Assembly: GCA_039619475.1 (NCBI GenBank)
Contig: CM077116.1
Location: forward strand, 35,537,183 to 35,601,182
DNA: 64,000 nt
Source: Icerya purchasi
Taxonomy: Eukaryota; Arthropoda; Insecta; Hemiptera; Monophlebidae
Direction of reading: 5' to 3'
Shown here: positions 35,401 through 46,100 of the stretch, one piece after another
Layout of the letters: every line of letters starts with the position of its first letter
Numbering within the stretch: position 1 is the first letter of the stretch
Position numbers and translations under genes: made by a program
Notes under the pieces: model-generated
Seen by the model: the letters and a program-made list of their open reading frames with translations, nothing else
Database searches by the model: none
What the model was told of the DNA's origin: nothing

Positions 35401-38400
35401 CTAAAACTTTTAAAGGATTATTTTTTATCGTTCAAAAGGGAAGGGTGTTAGAAGTTTTTTCAAAAAAAAAAATTAATTAAAAATCTTTTAAATTCTGAAA
35501 TTCTAAATAAAAGGGAACTTGAAAAAATAAAAATGCTATAAAGTTGTCACGAAGAACTGAAATAAAAATAATCTCGTTCATAATTGATATTCCTTTAAGA
35601 GACCAAATAATGACTGGTGGTCGGCAGATTTACAAAAAATAAAAAATACTATCAATACAACAAGAAAAGAAAAAATACAAAACAAAGGACCCCTTAAAAT
35701 TAGTAATACTTCATATTACACTCAAGATTCTAAACCATAAATACAAAAAAATTATTGTAAAAGCTAAAATAGACGCCTGGAAAAGATTTATAACTCAAAC
35801 AAATGCACGGGGAAAACCCTATAAATTTATTCTACAAAAACACCAAAAATTTACTATTCCTGATTTAATACATAACAATAAACTTTATGTCGAAGATGAT
35901 GAAAAATGTAATGTTCTTCTCGACCACTTCTTCCCACAAAAAATTGACAGTGATTTAACAAAAGAAATTTCAAACTCAGATGATCATCTTAAAACCAGTG
36001 AGCCCGACATTACCATAATAATCAAAAAATTAAACAATAAGAAAGCATCAGGAGAGGACCAAATCTCAAACAAAATTATCAAACAATTAAATAAGAAATA
36101 CCCCAAACTCTTCTACACAATAATTAATAAATGCCTAAACCTTGAAATCTTTCCTCCTGTTTGGAAATCAGCTAACATTATCCTGCTGCAAAAACCTGGC
36201 AAAAATACATCTCAGCTGACTGCATATAGGCCTATTTATTTACTTAATTCGTGTGGGAAGTTATATGAAAAAGTCATTAACAGACTTTTGCTCGAAGAGA
36301 TTTCAAACAAAAATGTACTTCATAATAACCAGTATGGTTTTCGAGCCTCCAGGTCGGCTGAAGGTGCGATATACCACTTAACTTCATCTATCCATGAATC
36401 AATTAATGGTGGTGCATCTGCCTTTGTCGTCTCCTTTGATATCAAAGGGGCTTTCGACAATTGCCGGTGGTCTCTTATCATTAAAATACTTCAATCCAAC
36501 CAAATTAATACATCCATAATCATCAACATTATCATAAATTACTTTCAATCTAGAAATGCCCGCCTCAAAATAAACAACACGGTTCTGAATAAAGGATTAA
36601 CCTGTGGCGTTCCTCGAGGTTCGGTACTTGGCCCTACACTATGGAATATCTTATATTCAAAAATACATAAAGATTTGGAAAATATTTGTAGTTTATTAAA
36701 CATAAACTGTACACTGATCTCATATGCTGATGATCTATGCATTTCCTTCACCTTAACTCCGACCACAGACCTTAAAAAAATCGAAATCATTTGTAATAAG
36801 TTGGAAAGTTTAGTTGCTGAACTTGGCCTAACCTTCTCCTTAGACAAATGCAAATCGATTCTATTCGGCGACCAAAAACTATTAAATAATTTAAGACAAC
36901 TCAATATTATATCGAGACAACCTGTCCAACTTGTAGAACAATTAAAATACCTAGGTGTGTTGATTGATCACAAATTAAGATTTACACCCCATTTAAATGA
37001 AATTAATGCCATTGTTGACTATTTAAGAAGAATTCTTCCCAATACCTACGGGATGAAACACAAACAAAGAATTATTTTATATAAGGGAATAATTCAAGCT
37101 ATATATACGGTCACGGCGCCTGCATCTACATTAATAAGCGAATACTTCAATGTGCTAAAAAAACAGCAAAGAAAATTTCTTTTACATATTTCATCTCTTT
37201 ATAGGACCGCCCCTACTTCTGCAGCATGCGTCATAGCCAATATTCCTCCACTGGATTTATTTCCGATAAATCGAGCCATAATATCTGAATATCGGATAAG
37301 AAAAAATTTGGAAAAAGTAACTTCCGTAAAATTCCTACCAGATACAGAAATTATAAATAAATTAGGAAAAACTCCAATGATAAAACGATTAAAAAAACAA
37401 GTAAATATAGAAATCACAAATATTTGGCAAGCCCGTTGGGACAATGAAATCACTGATCGTAAAACCTATGATTTCTTTCCCAGTATAAGCAATAGGAATA
37501 AAATGAATTTTCTTGACATAACTTTCTTTAATGTCCAACTACTCTCTGGTCATGGCAATCTCGGTAACTATTTATTCAGATTTCAGTTAAGGAACACTCC
37601 TCACTGCCAACTTTGTGGGGAGCCTATCATTGATGACATCCACCGTACTATTTACACTTTCAAAAAAATGCGTGATATCCGCAGCAAATATAACGTCAAC
37701 ATTAACACTCAATTCGTAATAACCACAGAAAATTTAAAAAAAACTCTTAGTTACTTTCATGAACTGATGGCTAGGAAAATGATTCTAAAACCGAGTGACG
37801 ATATTCATTTATAATTTACTAGATTAATACCCATAAATTTTCAACACAATACAAATACAAAAGACATATATTTATATATATATATATATATATAATTACA
37901 TACTCACAGTATTTAACTTAAGACTAGATAACGTGATTAAATTAAATATAATGTATTCGGTGACTATGTATCAACATCACCGCTGCATTTTCTTACAACT
38001 TATATTAAGTATAAAAAGATAAATCTGTATTTAATTCTAAGTATCCACTACACTGACATACAACAAATTTTTATTCAAATTTCCTTTTTTTTTTACAAGT
38101 ACACTTTAAAAAACAGTATATATAGATTATAAACAAAATATACTTGCCCTACTGGCTATGTCCAGAATGGGGAACCAAGGGAAAAAAAAACAAAAAATAA
38201 AATTGATCGCCCGAATATATATTACAGATGTGCATGAATGTTCTTTCTGTAATTTTATTTTAGTCAGCTACTAAAAATATAGAAAAATTTCTTTTGCGCA
38301 CGGTTAATGTTTGTAATTGATAATTTCAAAAAAAAAAACAACAAAAAAACAAAGCAGCTAATACGTTTATTTTGAACTAAATTTGAATTATTGCGTGCAA

Positions 38401-38794
38401 TGTACCAGGCAGATGATTAAAGCTTAATATACATAATAATTGAACAGGGTTGAAATGCTTTAAACAGAAAAGTAGTTTTTAATTTTGTGTGTTATTTTTG
38501 TTTATGAATAACTTTTTAAAAAATTATCGTTTTTTTTTGTTTTTTTTTTATAGAATTATGAATTAATCATATCTTAAAAATATTCTTGATTTAGGTTTTT
38601 TTTTATCTGCTTGGTCTTTTCTTCGCGGAATATCAGTGATGTCAGATGATAAAAGGACGATTAGATTCATGTTTTCGCGAATTGGGTTTCAAGCTGTCAC
38701 GTTTGTTACGTTTTCATATGCAATGCATCAGAAAATAAAAAAAGATCTTGCGCGGTACAAGGCTATTGAAGATAGCGATAAGCTATTTAATTAA
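29407..38794 (+). CDS. Small two-helix membrane protein, HIG1-domain-like (two exons)
   Basis: Exon 1 (29407-29551) codes 48 residues and one base. Exon 2 (38595-38794, after acceptor TTTAG) completes a glycine codon and adds 65 residues; total 114. The N-terminus is charged (KELEWIKLRKEMHEAEQR), followed by DNPLIGIG and two hydrophobic segments (about residues 45-60, GIGFFLSAWSFLRG, and 82-98, FQAVTFVTFSYAM), then a basic tail. NPL..IG before the first helix and a (S/R)RI..Q block before the second recall HIG1 proteins, which sit in the mitochondrial inner membrane and assist respiratory complexes. The match is partial, and a small exon inside the 9-kb intron cannot be excluded. The donor is GTAAGT. 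Confidence 0.55.
30600..31360 (+). pseudogene. Gypsy-like LTR retrotransposon integrase remnant
   Basis: On the plus strand near 31030-31075 a zinc-binding-like trace reads INNLIKRCKLCRTSRH. At 31136-31354 a core trace reads DVFGPLPIIKGMGQVLV, then NVFSKFVRLHPMRK and MIVSDNA, matching the DVFGP....DVFSKF...P and SDNG/A blocks of Ty3/Gypsy integrases. Frames change several times and no intact domain remains. It lies inside the large intron of the HIG1-like gene. Confidence 0.7.
31617..32703 (+). repeat. Possible LTR of a Gypsy-like element
   Basis: About 1.1 kb, less AT-rich than its surroundings, following the integrase remnant. It could run from TGTTGTGACAG to ATTACA. It has TTTTATAAATCC near 31924 as a promoter candidate. 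Directly after its end comes AGTGGCTCCTAGGACTGG, which could be a primer-binding site. A PBS would mark this as a 5' LTR rather than the 3' LTR of the remnant before it. No second copy is in the window, so the call is tentative. Confidence 0.35.
32905..34120 (+). pseudogene. Tigger transposase C-terminal fragment, interrupted
   Basis: Left piece: FTDEEILNEINGDSESENEE followed by a block ending in ALDCMQTVITY. Right piece, after the LINE: a short EQQ block and then a late KKLTDFFNKN ending. This is the usual acidic C-terminal region of Tigger/Jerky-type DDE transposases. The two pieces become continuous when the 919-bp LINE and one copy of its target duplication are ignored. A frame slip precedes the last block. 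The catalytic DDE core and the CENP-B-like DNA-binding domain are absent. Confidence 0.82.
33056..33974 (-). mobile_element. LINE fragment with 5' inversion, inserted in the Tigger element
   Basis: ATCACGTATT occurs on both sides (33046-33055 and 33975-33984), a 10-bp target duplication. The 3' part is on the minus strand (about 33630 to 33056): traces GTAPPDIRRSVATDAERT, RLKSRRSF, LKWGLAENDKCKCGEQQS, and a (TAA)n tail at 33056-33073. The other part (about 33631-33974) is on the plus strand and codes the region just upstream in the same kind of protein: PKYLGITLDRSLTF, KWGAKPTVLRTSALALC, GCLKPTKVDKLY. That arrangement is a 5' inversion. Confidence 0.87.
34582..35560. other. AT-rich intron sequence with TA microsatellites, no gene seen
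   Basis: (TA)n at 34580-34603 and 34873-34890. No domain recognised. Confidence 0.5.
35575..37870 (+). mobile_element. R1-like LINE, 5'-truncated, nearly intact RT ORF
   Basis: The piece begins in the linker between endonuclease and RT (DWWSADLQKIK near 35612) and runs past the stop at 37812-37814 into a (TA)n-containing tail. The endonuclease is missing. The open frame is long for this window, so the insertion is relatively young. It lies in the large intron of the HIG1-like gene, in the same orientation. Exact ends and target duplication were not found. Confidence 0.85.
35740..37814 (+). pseudogene. Reverse transcriptase ORF of the R1-like LINE
   Basis: Open without a stop from about 35740 to 37814. 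Landmarks in order: VKAKIDAWKRFI; KKASGEDQISNKIIKQL; TAYRPIYLLNSCGKLYEKVI; NQYGFRASRSAEGAIYHL; VSFDIKGAFDN; GVPRGSVLGPTLWNI; SYADDLCI (catalytic YADD kept); KYLGVLIDHKLRF; DFFPSISNR; LSGHGNLGNYLFRF; and a terminal knuckle CQLCGEPIIDDIHR. In the knuckle the last cysteine position is threonine. One frame shift near 35735 separates it from the upstream linker. R1 elements normally sit in 28S rDNA; here there is no rDNA. Confidence 0.87.
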
Positions 38795-40405
38795 AATTTA
38801 TCATTTGTGATTTTAAATTTTTTATATTTAATATTAAATACAATTAGGTTAGTAAATCGAAAGATTGAAAATAATTAGTTATCTAATTAATTAATTAACG
38901 ATATAAACTGCCTCGAAAATTTATTCAGCAGTTTAATAATCAAATTACGATAGGTTGTTATATAAAAATAAATAAATGTACAAAACAACTTTTTAAATTT
39001 GTGTAAAAGATGTATTTAAATTTATGTTGAACTTTTTTTTTCAGTTTTCATATGGAAATGGATGCTTTGTCTGAATTTGAAAAGGGCGACTTTACCATTT
39101 CCTTTAAAAATCCGATCGTAATTTTTGTGAAAATAATTACCAAACAGTACATAAAGTAAAATGTAAGAATGGTAATGAAATTTTACTTTTCTAGAATGTT
39201 CTCTGTATTTTGAATAAAATGTCGCAGGAAAAAATGAGAAATAGTCAGACATATATAATTGGTATTTTAAAACAATATTATGAGCTCACCCCATAAGTTA
39301 AACGAAAAGTGATATTGAGAGATGCATCTAAATTTACAATGTTTTTACTTATCCAGTTAGTCAGCATTATTTATAATCGGTTGTGGATTCCAAGTTGTTT
39401 TTTTGTTTTTTTTTTGTTTTTTTTTGGAGGGAGCGCCGAGGTACGATTATTATTATATGCGTCCAATCAGTGAACGAAAATTATTTTTTTTTAATATGGG
39501 TTTTGTATTGTTTGTAAAGAAAACATTATTTACGACCGGAAAAGATGGTGAACTGATGGAAATAGTTGGCAATATGTTCGAAATAAGAATCAGTGAAATA
39601 CTAAATTTGTTTTATTCTTTTTTAGAATGTTATGGCGCAATAATTTACTGTGCTATCTTTTTCTCTCGATTTACCCGGTATTTAGTAATATTTTTACCTA
39701 CTTACGGATCGGGTCAATTAAACGGTTTTATCAACAGACAAGTAGTACAAATAAAACTACTTTACTTCAGACGCGTAATAGCAATAGAGTACTTTTAGGA
39801 GGAAACCTTTATTCATTAAGAAGAATTAAAATATTTCGATTTAGAATCACTAACGTTAGTCCCAATAAAACAAACTTCATGATAAAACAGTATGCATCAA
39901 TATTGGCAAAAGCAGCGGACGTTTGAAATTTCAAGAGAAGGAGAATTTTAATTTGGAAAAAGGAGCCTTATACGCAGTTTGTTTCTGTAATAGGGAGAAG
40001 TTTTACCCTAAAGTAGAGATAGCAATTTGTATTTAGTCTAAGACAATATAAGGAAACTAAAACTTTGTTGTTATTTGAATAAGGCTGAATAACGAATCAA
40101 GGGATTTTAAGGTTATCGAATTGAATTTTCTTGTAATATTTTGTAATATAAAAGTTTAACCAAACAATGCCCCGCAATTTTTCAGAAGAGTATTTAATAA
40201 TTATAGATAAAAGGAAAAGGGTTTTGTGGTAAAAGGCGAACAGCTCCACTGACTACTTCATTACCCTGGGTACCAGAGTGCCTAATCCGTGCAAACGAAA
40301 TACTAATATTCAAGTCTTTGAGAGTGTACGGTAAATTTATAATTTTACTAAATTAAGGAATGAAATTTATAATTAAAAGAATAATGTTATAAAGTTGACG
40401 GGCAA
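38795..40405. other. AT-rich region after the HIG1-like gene; two unexplained open stretches
   Basis: Overlapping plus-strand open stretches at 39403-39798 (131 codons) and 39627-39926 (99 codons) have no recognised motif apart from LLGGNLYSLRRIK, which faintly resembles the start of FLYWCH-type fingers. AATAAA near 38968 could serve the HIG1-like gene. Confidence 0.35.
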
Positions 40406-40795
40406 GACTTACAAGGAGAGTTCATGATCTGTGGGTCACCGATTTTGATGAAATTTTGCAGATTGATAGAAGACCATGAGTACATGAACTGTGTAAAATA
40501 ATATAATGCAACTTTTTCATTTACACGGGATATTTAAATTCTTAGCAGCCGCTATTTAACGGATAATATATTTGTATATAGCCATTTACATAAAAATATA
40601 CAAAAAATTCCAGATTATGTTTATTTACCTTGTGCAAATGGTTCGGAAGACTGATTATTCCAAAATGAAATATATTAAACAAAAATAATATTAAAAAACA
40701 ATAAAATAATTTAAAGAAAATCAATTTTTAATTTAATGAAAATTTAAACACGTCATTTGTTACATTTATATAGTATAAAAACACAGAACGTGGCA

Positions 40796-41430
40796 AACTT
40801 ATTTTGTGGTGTAGTGGTAAAAGTGATGTCTACTTCTTTTCTTTCTTTTTACAGTGCCATACTCAGCTTTTGAGTGTCGGCGGCTACCTATTCGTACATC
40901 TCAGCTGTACAGATATAGATAGTGTACCAGGCAATTATTATATGCAACGCAGGTGTGTGCACTCGTAAGACTTCATTCGGAACTAATTAGTAATCGTTTG
41001 ATTTATCGATATACAAGTGCAGTCCCGTGTGTGTCTGCTGTGTACTGACCTAGCGCGCATATGATGTTGTACGCGGGGTGGTTTTCCGTTGCCTTCCACG
41101 TGATTATTAGCGGAGTATTTAATTTAATTCTTTGTAATAAGTTCTGTCGTCGCTCGGGATCGAACCCGTGACCTCCGTAACGGAAGTCAAGCGCTCTAGC
41201 AACTAGGCTATCGGTCTACTTACATAACTCTAAAAAAAATTGCGGGTTCGAGTCCTTCCGATGTCGCGTAAAATTTTTAGTCTTATATTTTTAATTACTA
41301 ATTCTTATTATCTAATTATTTTAATTCTTTATACATAACTATATAAGTATAATAAGGCGAAAGTCAGGTCAATAAAATAAAAAATATACAAATACAATAA
41401 ATATTTTCAATTTTTTATTATTTACATTTC
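40796..41430 (+). mobile_element. tRNA-derived SINE (type B), split by another SINE
   Basis: An A-box-like sequence TGGTGTAGTGGTAAAAG lies at about 40807-40823. A B-box-like sequence GGGTTCGAGTCC lies at about 41244-41255. If the SINE between them and one TSD copy are ignored, the spacing fits a tRNA-like promoter of normal size. An AT-rich body follows to 41430. A second copy in reverse orientation is at 41472-41679. Confidence 0.65.
40836..41213 (-). mobile_element. tRNA-derived SINE (type A), copy 1
   Basis: 378 bp on the minus strand, flanked by GTCTACTT at 40828-40835 and 41214-41221. On its own strand the head reads CGATAGCCTAGTTGCTAGAG (A box) and GGGTTCGATCCC (B box), then a body with AAGGCAACGGAAAACC and CTATATCTGTACAGCT, and an A-rich tail. 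It matches the copy at 53570-53929 through most of its length, and 59030-59200 over the head and the start of the body. It would be transcribed by RNA polymerase III and moved by a LINE (family knowledge). Confidence 0.9.
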
Positions 41431-41471
41431 TTAATGAATTCGTTGCATATAGAACATGTTTATCGTTTATA

Positions 41472-41679
41472 GAAATGTAAATAATAAAAAGTTGAAAATA
41501 TTTATATATTTTTTATTTTATTGCCCTGACTTTCGCCTTATTATATTTATATAGTTATGTATAAAGAATTAAAATAATTAGATAATAAGAATTAGTAATT
41601 AAAAATACAAGACTAAAAATTTTACGTGACATCGGGAGGACTCGATCCCGCAATTTTTTTAAAAGTTGTATAAGTAGAT
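41472..41679 (-). mobile_element. tRNA-derived SINE (type B), second copy, truncated at the A box
   Basis: Reverse complement of 41214-41430. It contains GGGATCGAGTCCTCCC on the minus strand (B box with one change) and stops at about 41679, before the A box. It faces the first copy tail to tail across a 41-bp loop. Confidence 0.65.
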
Positions 41680-41929
41680 GGAATAATCAGTCTTCCGAAC
41701 CATTTGCACAAGGTACATAAACATAATCTGGAATTTTTTGTATATTTTTGTATAAATGGCTATATATATATATATTATCCGTTAAATGCGGCTGCTAAGA
41801 ATTTTAATTTCCCGCGTAAATCAAAAAGCTGCATTTTAATATTTTACACCGTTCATATACTCAGGGTCTTCTGTCGATCTGCAAAATTTCATCAAAATCT
41901 GTGACTCGCAGATCGTGACCTCTCCTTGC

Positions 41930-43140
41930 TAGAGTTAGTAATTGTCTATTGTTGACAAGTCCAGAGAGAAAGGGGGGGGGGCAAGAGTTGGAGAGTATTA
42001 AAAAATATTATTCGAGGACCACCCGTTTTTCTAATAAAATAATGGCTTTAAAAATGGTCCTATATTCCGCGCTAAATACAAATGCAAAATGAAAGAGCAT
42101 ATATTCTTTATTAATTGTAAACTAAGAATGAGTTGTACATGTGTACAGTCAGCGAATATTAGAGATCGTATATTGTCAAAAGTAAGATCGACTGGAATAT
42201 CACAGACTATACCAAATTGGAATAAGAGAGATTTAAGAATAAGTGATCGAATATTGAGTTCTAAAATTTATTAATAGCTGCTGTTGATATAGAATAATGA
42301 AATTACGTTTTTACCAGAACGAGAGGTAAGAGAGATACCATTGATTTTATTGTGAAACTTTTAAATAGGAAATATTTTTTGTTCTCTAAATTTCTGACCA
42401 AGATGGCAATTTTTGTCCAACATATCACTGTTCCGGAAAAGTGGCCGTAGTAAGACTAGGTTTATTAAATACTCCGGAAAAATTACCTGTAGGAGAATTA
42501 TTAAGGATAATAGAAATATCCATATAGATGGGCTTATTAATATTCTCTGCCGAGACATTATTGTCTTTCAAAGTAGATAAATAAGCGAAGAAAATAATCG
42601 CTGAACATTGATATTTGTTTTGTTAGCATTTTTGACCCGTGCGACGGGATTAGTGGCGCTTTTAGCAGTAATACAGGGAGGATTGGAGGTTTACCTCCCT
42701 ACAAATCTGCCATTAATTTAAACTAGCGACAAATTCAGAAATTATATAACGACGCAGCGAGAAATGAATCCGATAAGAACGAAACGAGCGGAATAAAATA
42801 AAACAATAGAAATAAGGATAAATAAACGATCTCGTCTATCTTTTCCAACGCAACGCGAGTAAACTTTATTACACGAGAATAATAATGTAGATTAATAAAG
42901 ATCTCTTTCAGATTTAAACACTGCATATATTACGTTCTTTTGTTTTCTTTATATTTTAAAAATTTAAATAATAAGTATACTATATCTTTTAGTAAATGTG
43001 TATACGTTTTTATTTTATCTTTTCTAATACACTGAAGATGGGATATTTCCCCGAAAGAAATTATCAGCACCTGTAATGAACTTAAATATTCAATCTTAAG
43101 ATGTTTGTTACTTGTATATTTATTAATTATTCATTATTTT
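41930..43140. other. Spacer, no gene assigned
   Basis: A G run lies at about 41975-41982. A purine-rich stretch follows (42090-42600) whose minus strand has short open segments without clear motifs. Confidence 0.45.
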
Positions 43141-43143
43141 AAT

Positions 43144-43195
<52 letters not shown>

Positions 43196-43196
43196 T
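43144..43196. repeat. (AC)n(AT)n microsatellite
   Basis: About 18 AC units followed by a short (TA)n run. A short (TTGAT)n repeat lies nearby at about 43356-43378. Confidence 0.95.
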
Positions 43197-43199
43197 ACA

Positions 43200-46100
43200 T
43201 TGTTAGGAGTGTATACACATATGTAATTGCTTGTATAGGAATTATATTAAAATTTTAAAATTAATTTATAAAATTTTGTATAATTTAAATTTTACTCTAC
43301 TGTTCACGCTAATTTTGCGCACCTGTGGAATTTATATAAATATGCTTATATTTATATTGATTTGATTTGATTTGATTGAACAAGATATATCTTTACACTC
43401 AATTATCAAGTTTTTTCGTGAGTCGTACTCAAATAGAAATTTCACTAACGATTCCTTATCGACAATAGTTTTTACGGATGATTCAACGAAGTCTGCTGAT
43501 GGAATATTGTAACTACCTTCTTCATTTTTGTAGATTTTAGTTCTTTTTTAATTATTTTCTTTTTATAGCCGACCTCTAATATGACCGCTGAGTATAACGT
43601 GCGGCTAGTTTGTCTGTCTACTCTTCTTCTTCGACTTTTCACTTCTGATGCAGCTAAATCATTTCCTTCGCATAGATTTCTCATTCGTAATTGTTCTTTC
43701 TTTTACTCCACGTTGTGATTCGGTACGGATTATCTCTCCATTTAACCTAGAATATCTTCTAATCCTTGTGGTTCTTAGAGTTTCCTTTACTTTGTGGTTT
43801 TGTTGTTGTCTTCATCATTCCTCTACGTACTGTAATTATACTCTCTACTGCCTTGTGTATCGTCTTCATCCTCGCCTTAATGAAATTGATCCGAATGCTT
43901 TAAACATTCATATTTTTTTACCGAATGTTTTTAGGCTTTCTACTCCTTCTGGTTATACCTTTTGCATCTTTCCTTCCCTGTTTATCATGCTATGAGTAAT
44001 TCCCTCGTAATAACGATACTTGATCGAATTAAAATGTACCCCTCACTTCGTATTTAGACAGAGGTGCTTGGTGGAGAAGTCCGTTAAAAAAATAAAGCAA
44101 ATAAATAAAGAAAAGCGTTATTTATATTTCCTTTTTTCTTAGTTATTTGTTTTAATATAAAGCGTAATACTGATCATATTTCCTAAAGAAACTCATAATC
44201 CTTCAGCTTGCTACTTAGCTGAAATAGAGGTCATATTATTCGTTACTTATAAAAAAAAGTGTAATCCGGACCTGAAAATTAGAAAAAAAACTTTTCCGGG
44301 AAACCGAAAATTTAAAAATTTATTTATTATTTTTAAAAAAAAAAACTCAAAAAAACGACGCTTTTGGCTACTCATTGGGCTACACGCAACCGGAGACTGC
44401 GAGAGGTGTTAGATTAGGCCTAGAAATTTTAGGTTTTTTTTTCAAAAAGAGGAAGAGGTTGTCGAGGTGAGAGTTAAGTCTTCAGAAAGAAAAGAAAAAA
44501 AAAATCGCAACGCGAATAAATATATCAGTGACATTTTTTTGATATATATATATAGAGAGAAATTAAATATAATTACAATTACCTTTCAAATGGCCATGAC
44601 ATTCGTGACTGTTTCTCGCATATTACCTCTTCAGTCAATGACATTACGAAATGACTAGAAATTTGCACAGTTGGCACCAAAAATAAATCAATGTCAGTAC
44701 CACGCAATTCTATGAGCAGCTGGATAGAGATTTTAAAAAACAAATTTATATCCACACTCGGAAATAATTCAAAAATTGAAATACTTCTCGACAGATTCTT
44801 TAAATCTTTATAAATTAATGTAAAACGAGCAATTTTGTTTACACTAGAAAACTGATGATTTGTTTTGTATCGACGCCAGTGCATTTTTTATTACTGTTTT
44901 TGAGGTCTTTATGATCATTTATTTCTCTCGAGTAAGTTGCTTTTTTCTGTGGTTCTTATGAAGTGTAGAACCGGTTTTTCGTTTTTCATTTATCAACCTT
45001 TAATTCGGATCTCAAGCTATATTCTAAAGATTTCTCTTTTCCTAGAACAAATAAAATAGTACCCTCTAGAAACAATCATCGCGATCTTTATTTTTAATTT
45101 CTGGCTATTCGTTAATGATTTTGACTATGGTTACAGTGTTAGAATACACAGTTGATGTAACCATAGCCATAGGCAGGGGGTGCCCCCCCCGAAATATTTA
45201 GGATTTTATTTTTTCCTTTTCTTTTTATTATAAATAACAGAAAATGCAGAGGAGAGCGTTTTACCAATCGGTTTTCCTGTACTTTTCTTAACTTCCTGTT
45301 TCAACTCATTTTCTCATTTATTAATTCTGTTTACGCAAAGATAGGAGGAGACTTTTTTACTTCATTATTGTATTAATTGTAGTTGTTTATAGTATTTCGA
45401 GTATTGTTTCCGTCTTTGAAGCAGTTTTCAAATGCATTGCTTGTCTTGAATTTACTTCGTACTTGTTTAAATGCTAAAGATTCTAAACACGGTATGGTCC
45501 GGCGTATCTATTTTAATTTCACATACTTTGCAGTTATCATTGTTTGTTACTTTGAATCTTTTAAGGTACGTCTGAAAATCTCCATGACCGGTTGTGAACT
45601 GTGTTAGAAAATATTTTGTATCTTATTATTATATTTATAGAAATAATTAAATAAAAATAAAAAATATAATATCATGTTATTTAATGTTACGTATTGCGTA
45701 TTGTTCGGAATGCCCCTCCCCCTCCCCCCGAAACGAATTCTTGTCTGAAGCCGTGGTCCACATGCAACCCCCTCCACCACCCGAAATGAATTACTGACTA
45801 CGGTCCTGGATGTAACGGTAATTGTGTATAGTAATAGCTTTGTAATGCAATGTAATCTGGTGATCAACAATGCAGTTTAGTGATATGCGTATTAAACATT
45901 CTTGTGTTTGGTACTGTTTTTACTGTACATTAAATTTTGCGTGCACAAAATAATACATCTCGGAATAAATAAAATTTAAAAATATTGTCTTCATTACCGT
46001 GCAAAAAACCGAAAAAAATTTAAATGAGGAAATTTATTTTCATGAAATAATTATAAAAAGACGTTATTTAAAACGGTAAACATATCGGACACTTGACAGT

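Larger units (their letters stand above)
40412..41928. repeat. Large inverted repeat (foldback) with nested SINEs
   Basis: The outer arms 40412-40662 and 41679-41928 are reverse complements with few differences, for example CAAGGAGAG near 40412 against CTCTCCTTG ending at 41928. Inner arms 41214-41430 and 41472-41677 also pair. The central loop is 41431-41471. The left arm holds extra sequence that the right arm lacks: about 165 bp at 40663-40827 and a SINE at 40836-41213. The inner arms each contain a tRNA-like B box, so they appear to be two copies of one SINE placed tail to tail. Confidence 0.85.

Noticed and set aside
41141..41213. A possible true tRNA gene on the minus strand (A and B boxes present)
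   Set aside because: The tRNA-like head continues into a 300-bp body shared with two other copies and is bounded by target duplications, so it is a SINE head rather than a tRNA gene.
42361..42558. Minus-strand open stretch as a LINE endonuclease piece
   Set aside because: No endonuclease motif (QET, SDH) could be seen; similarity was impressionistic.
43648..43995. 115-codon plus-strand open frame
   Set aside because: Hydrophobic/serine-rich content mirrors the pyrimidine bias; only a faint LINE 3'-end feel, not enough to call.
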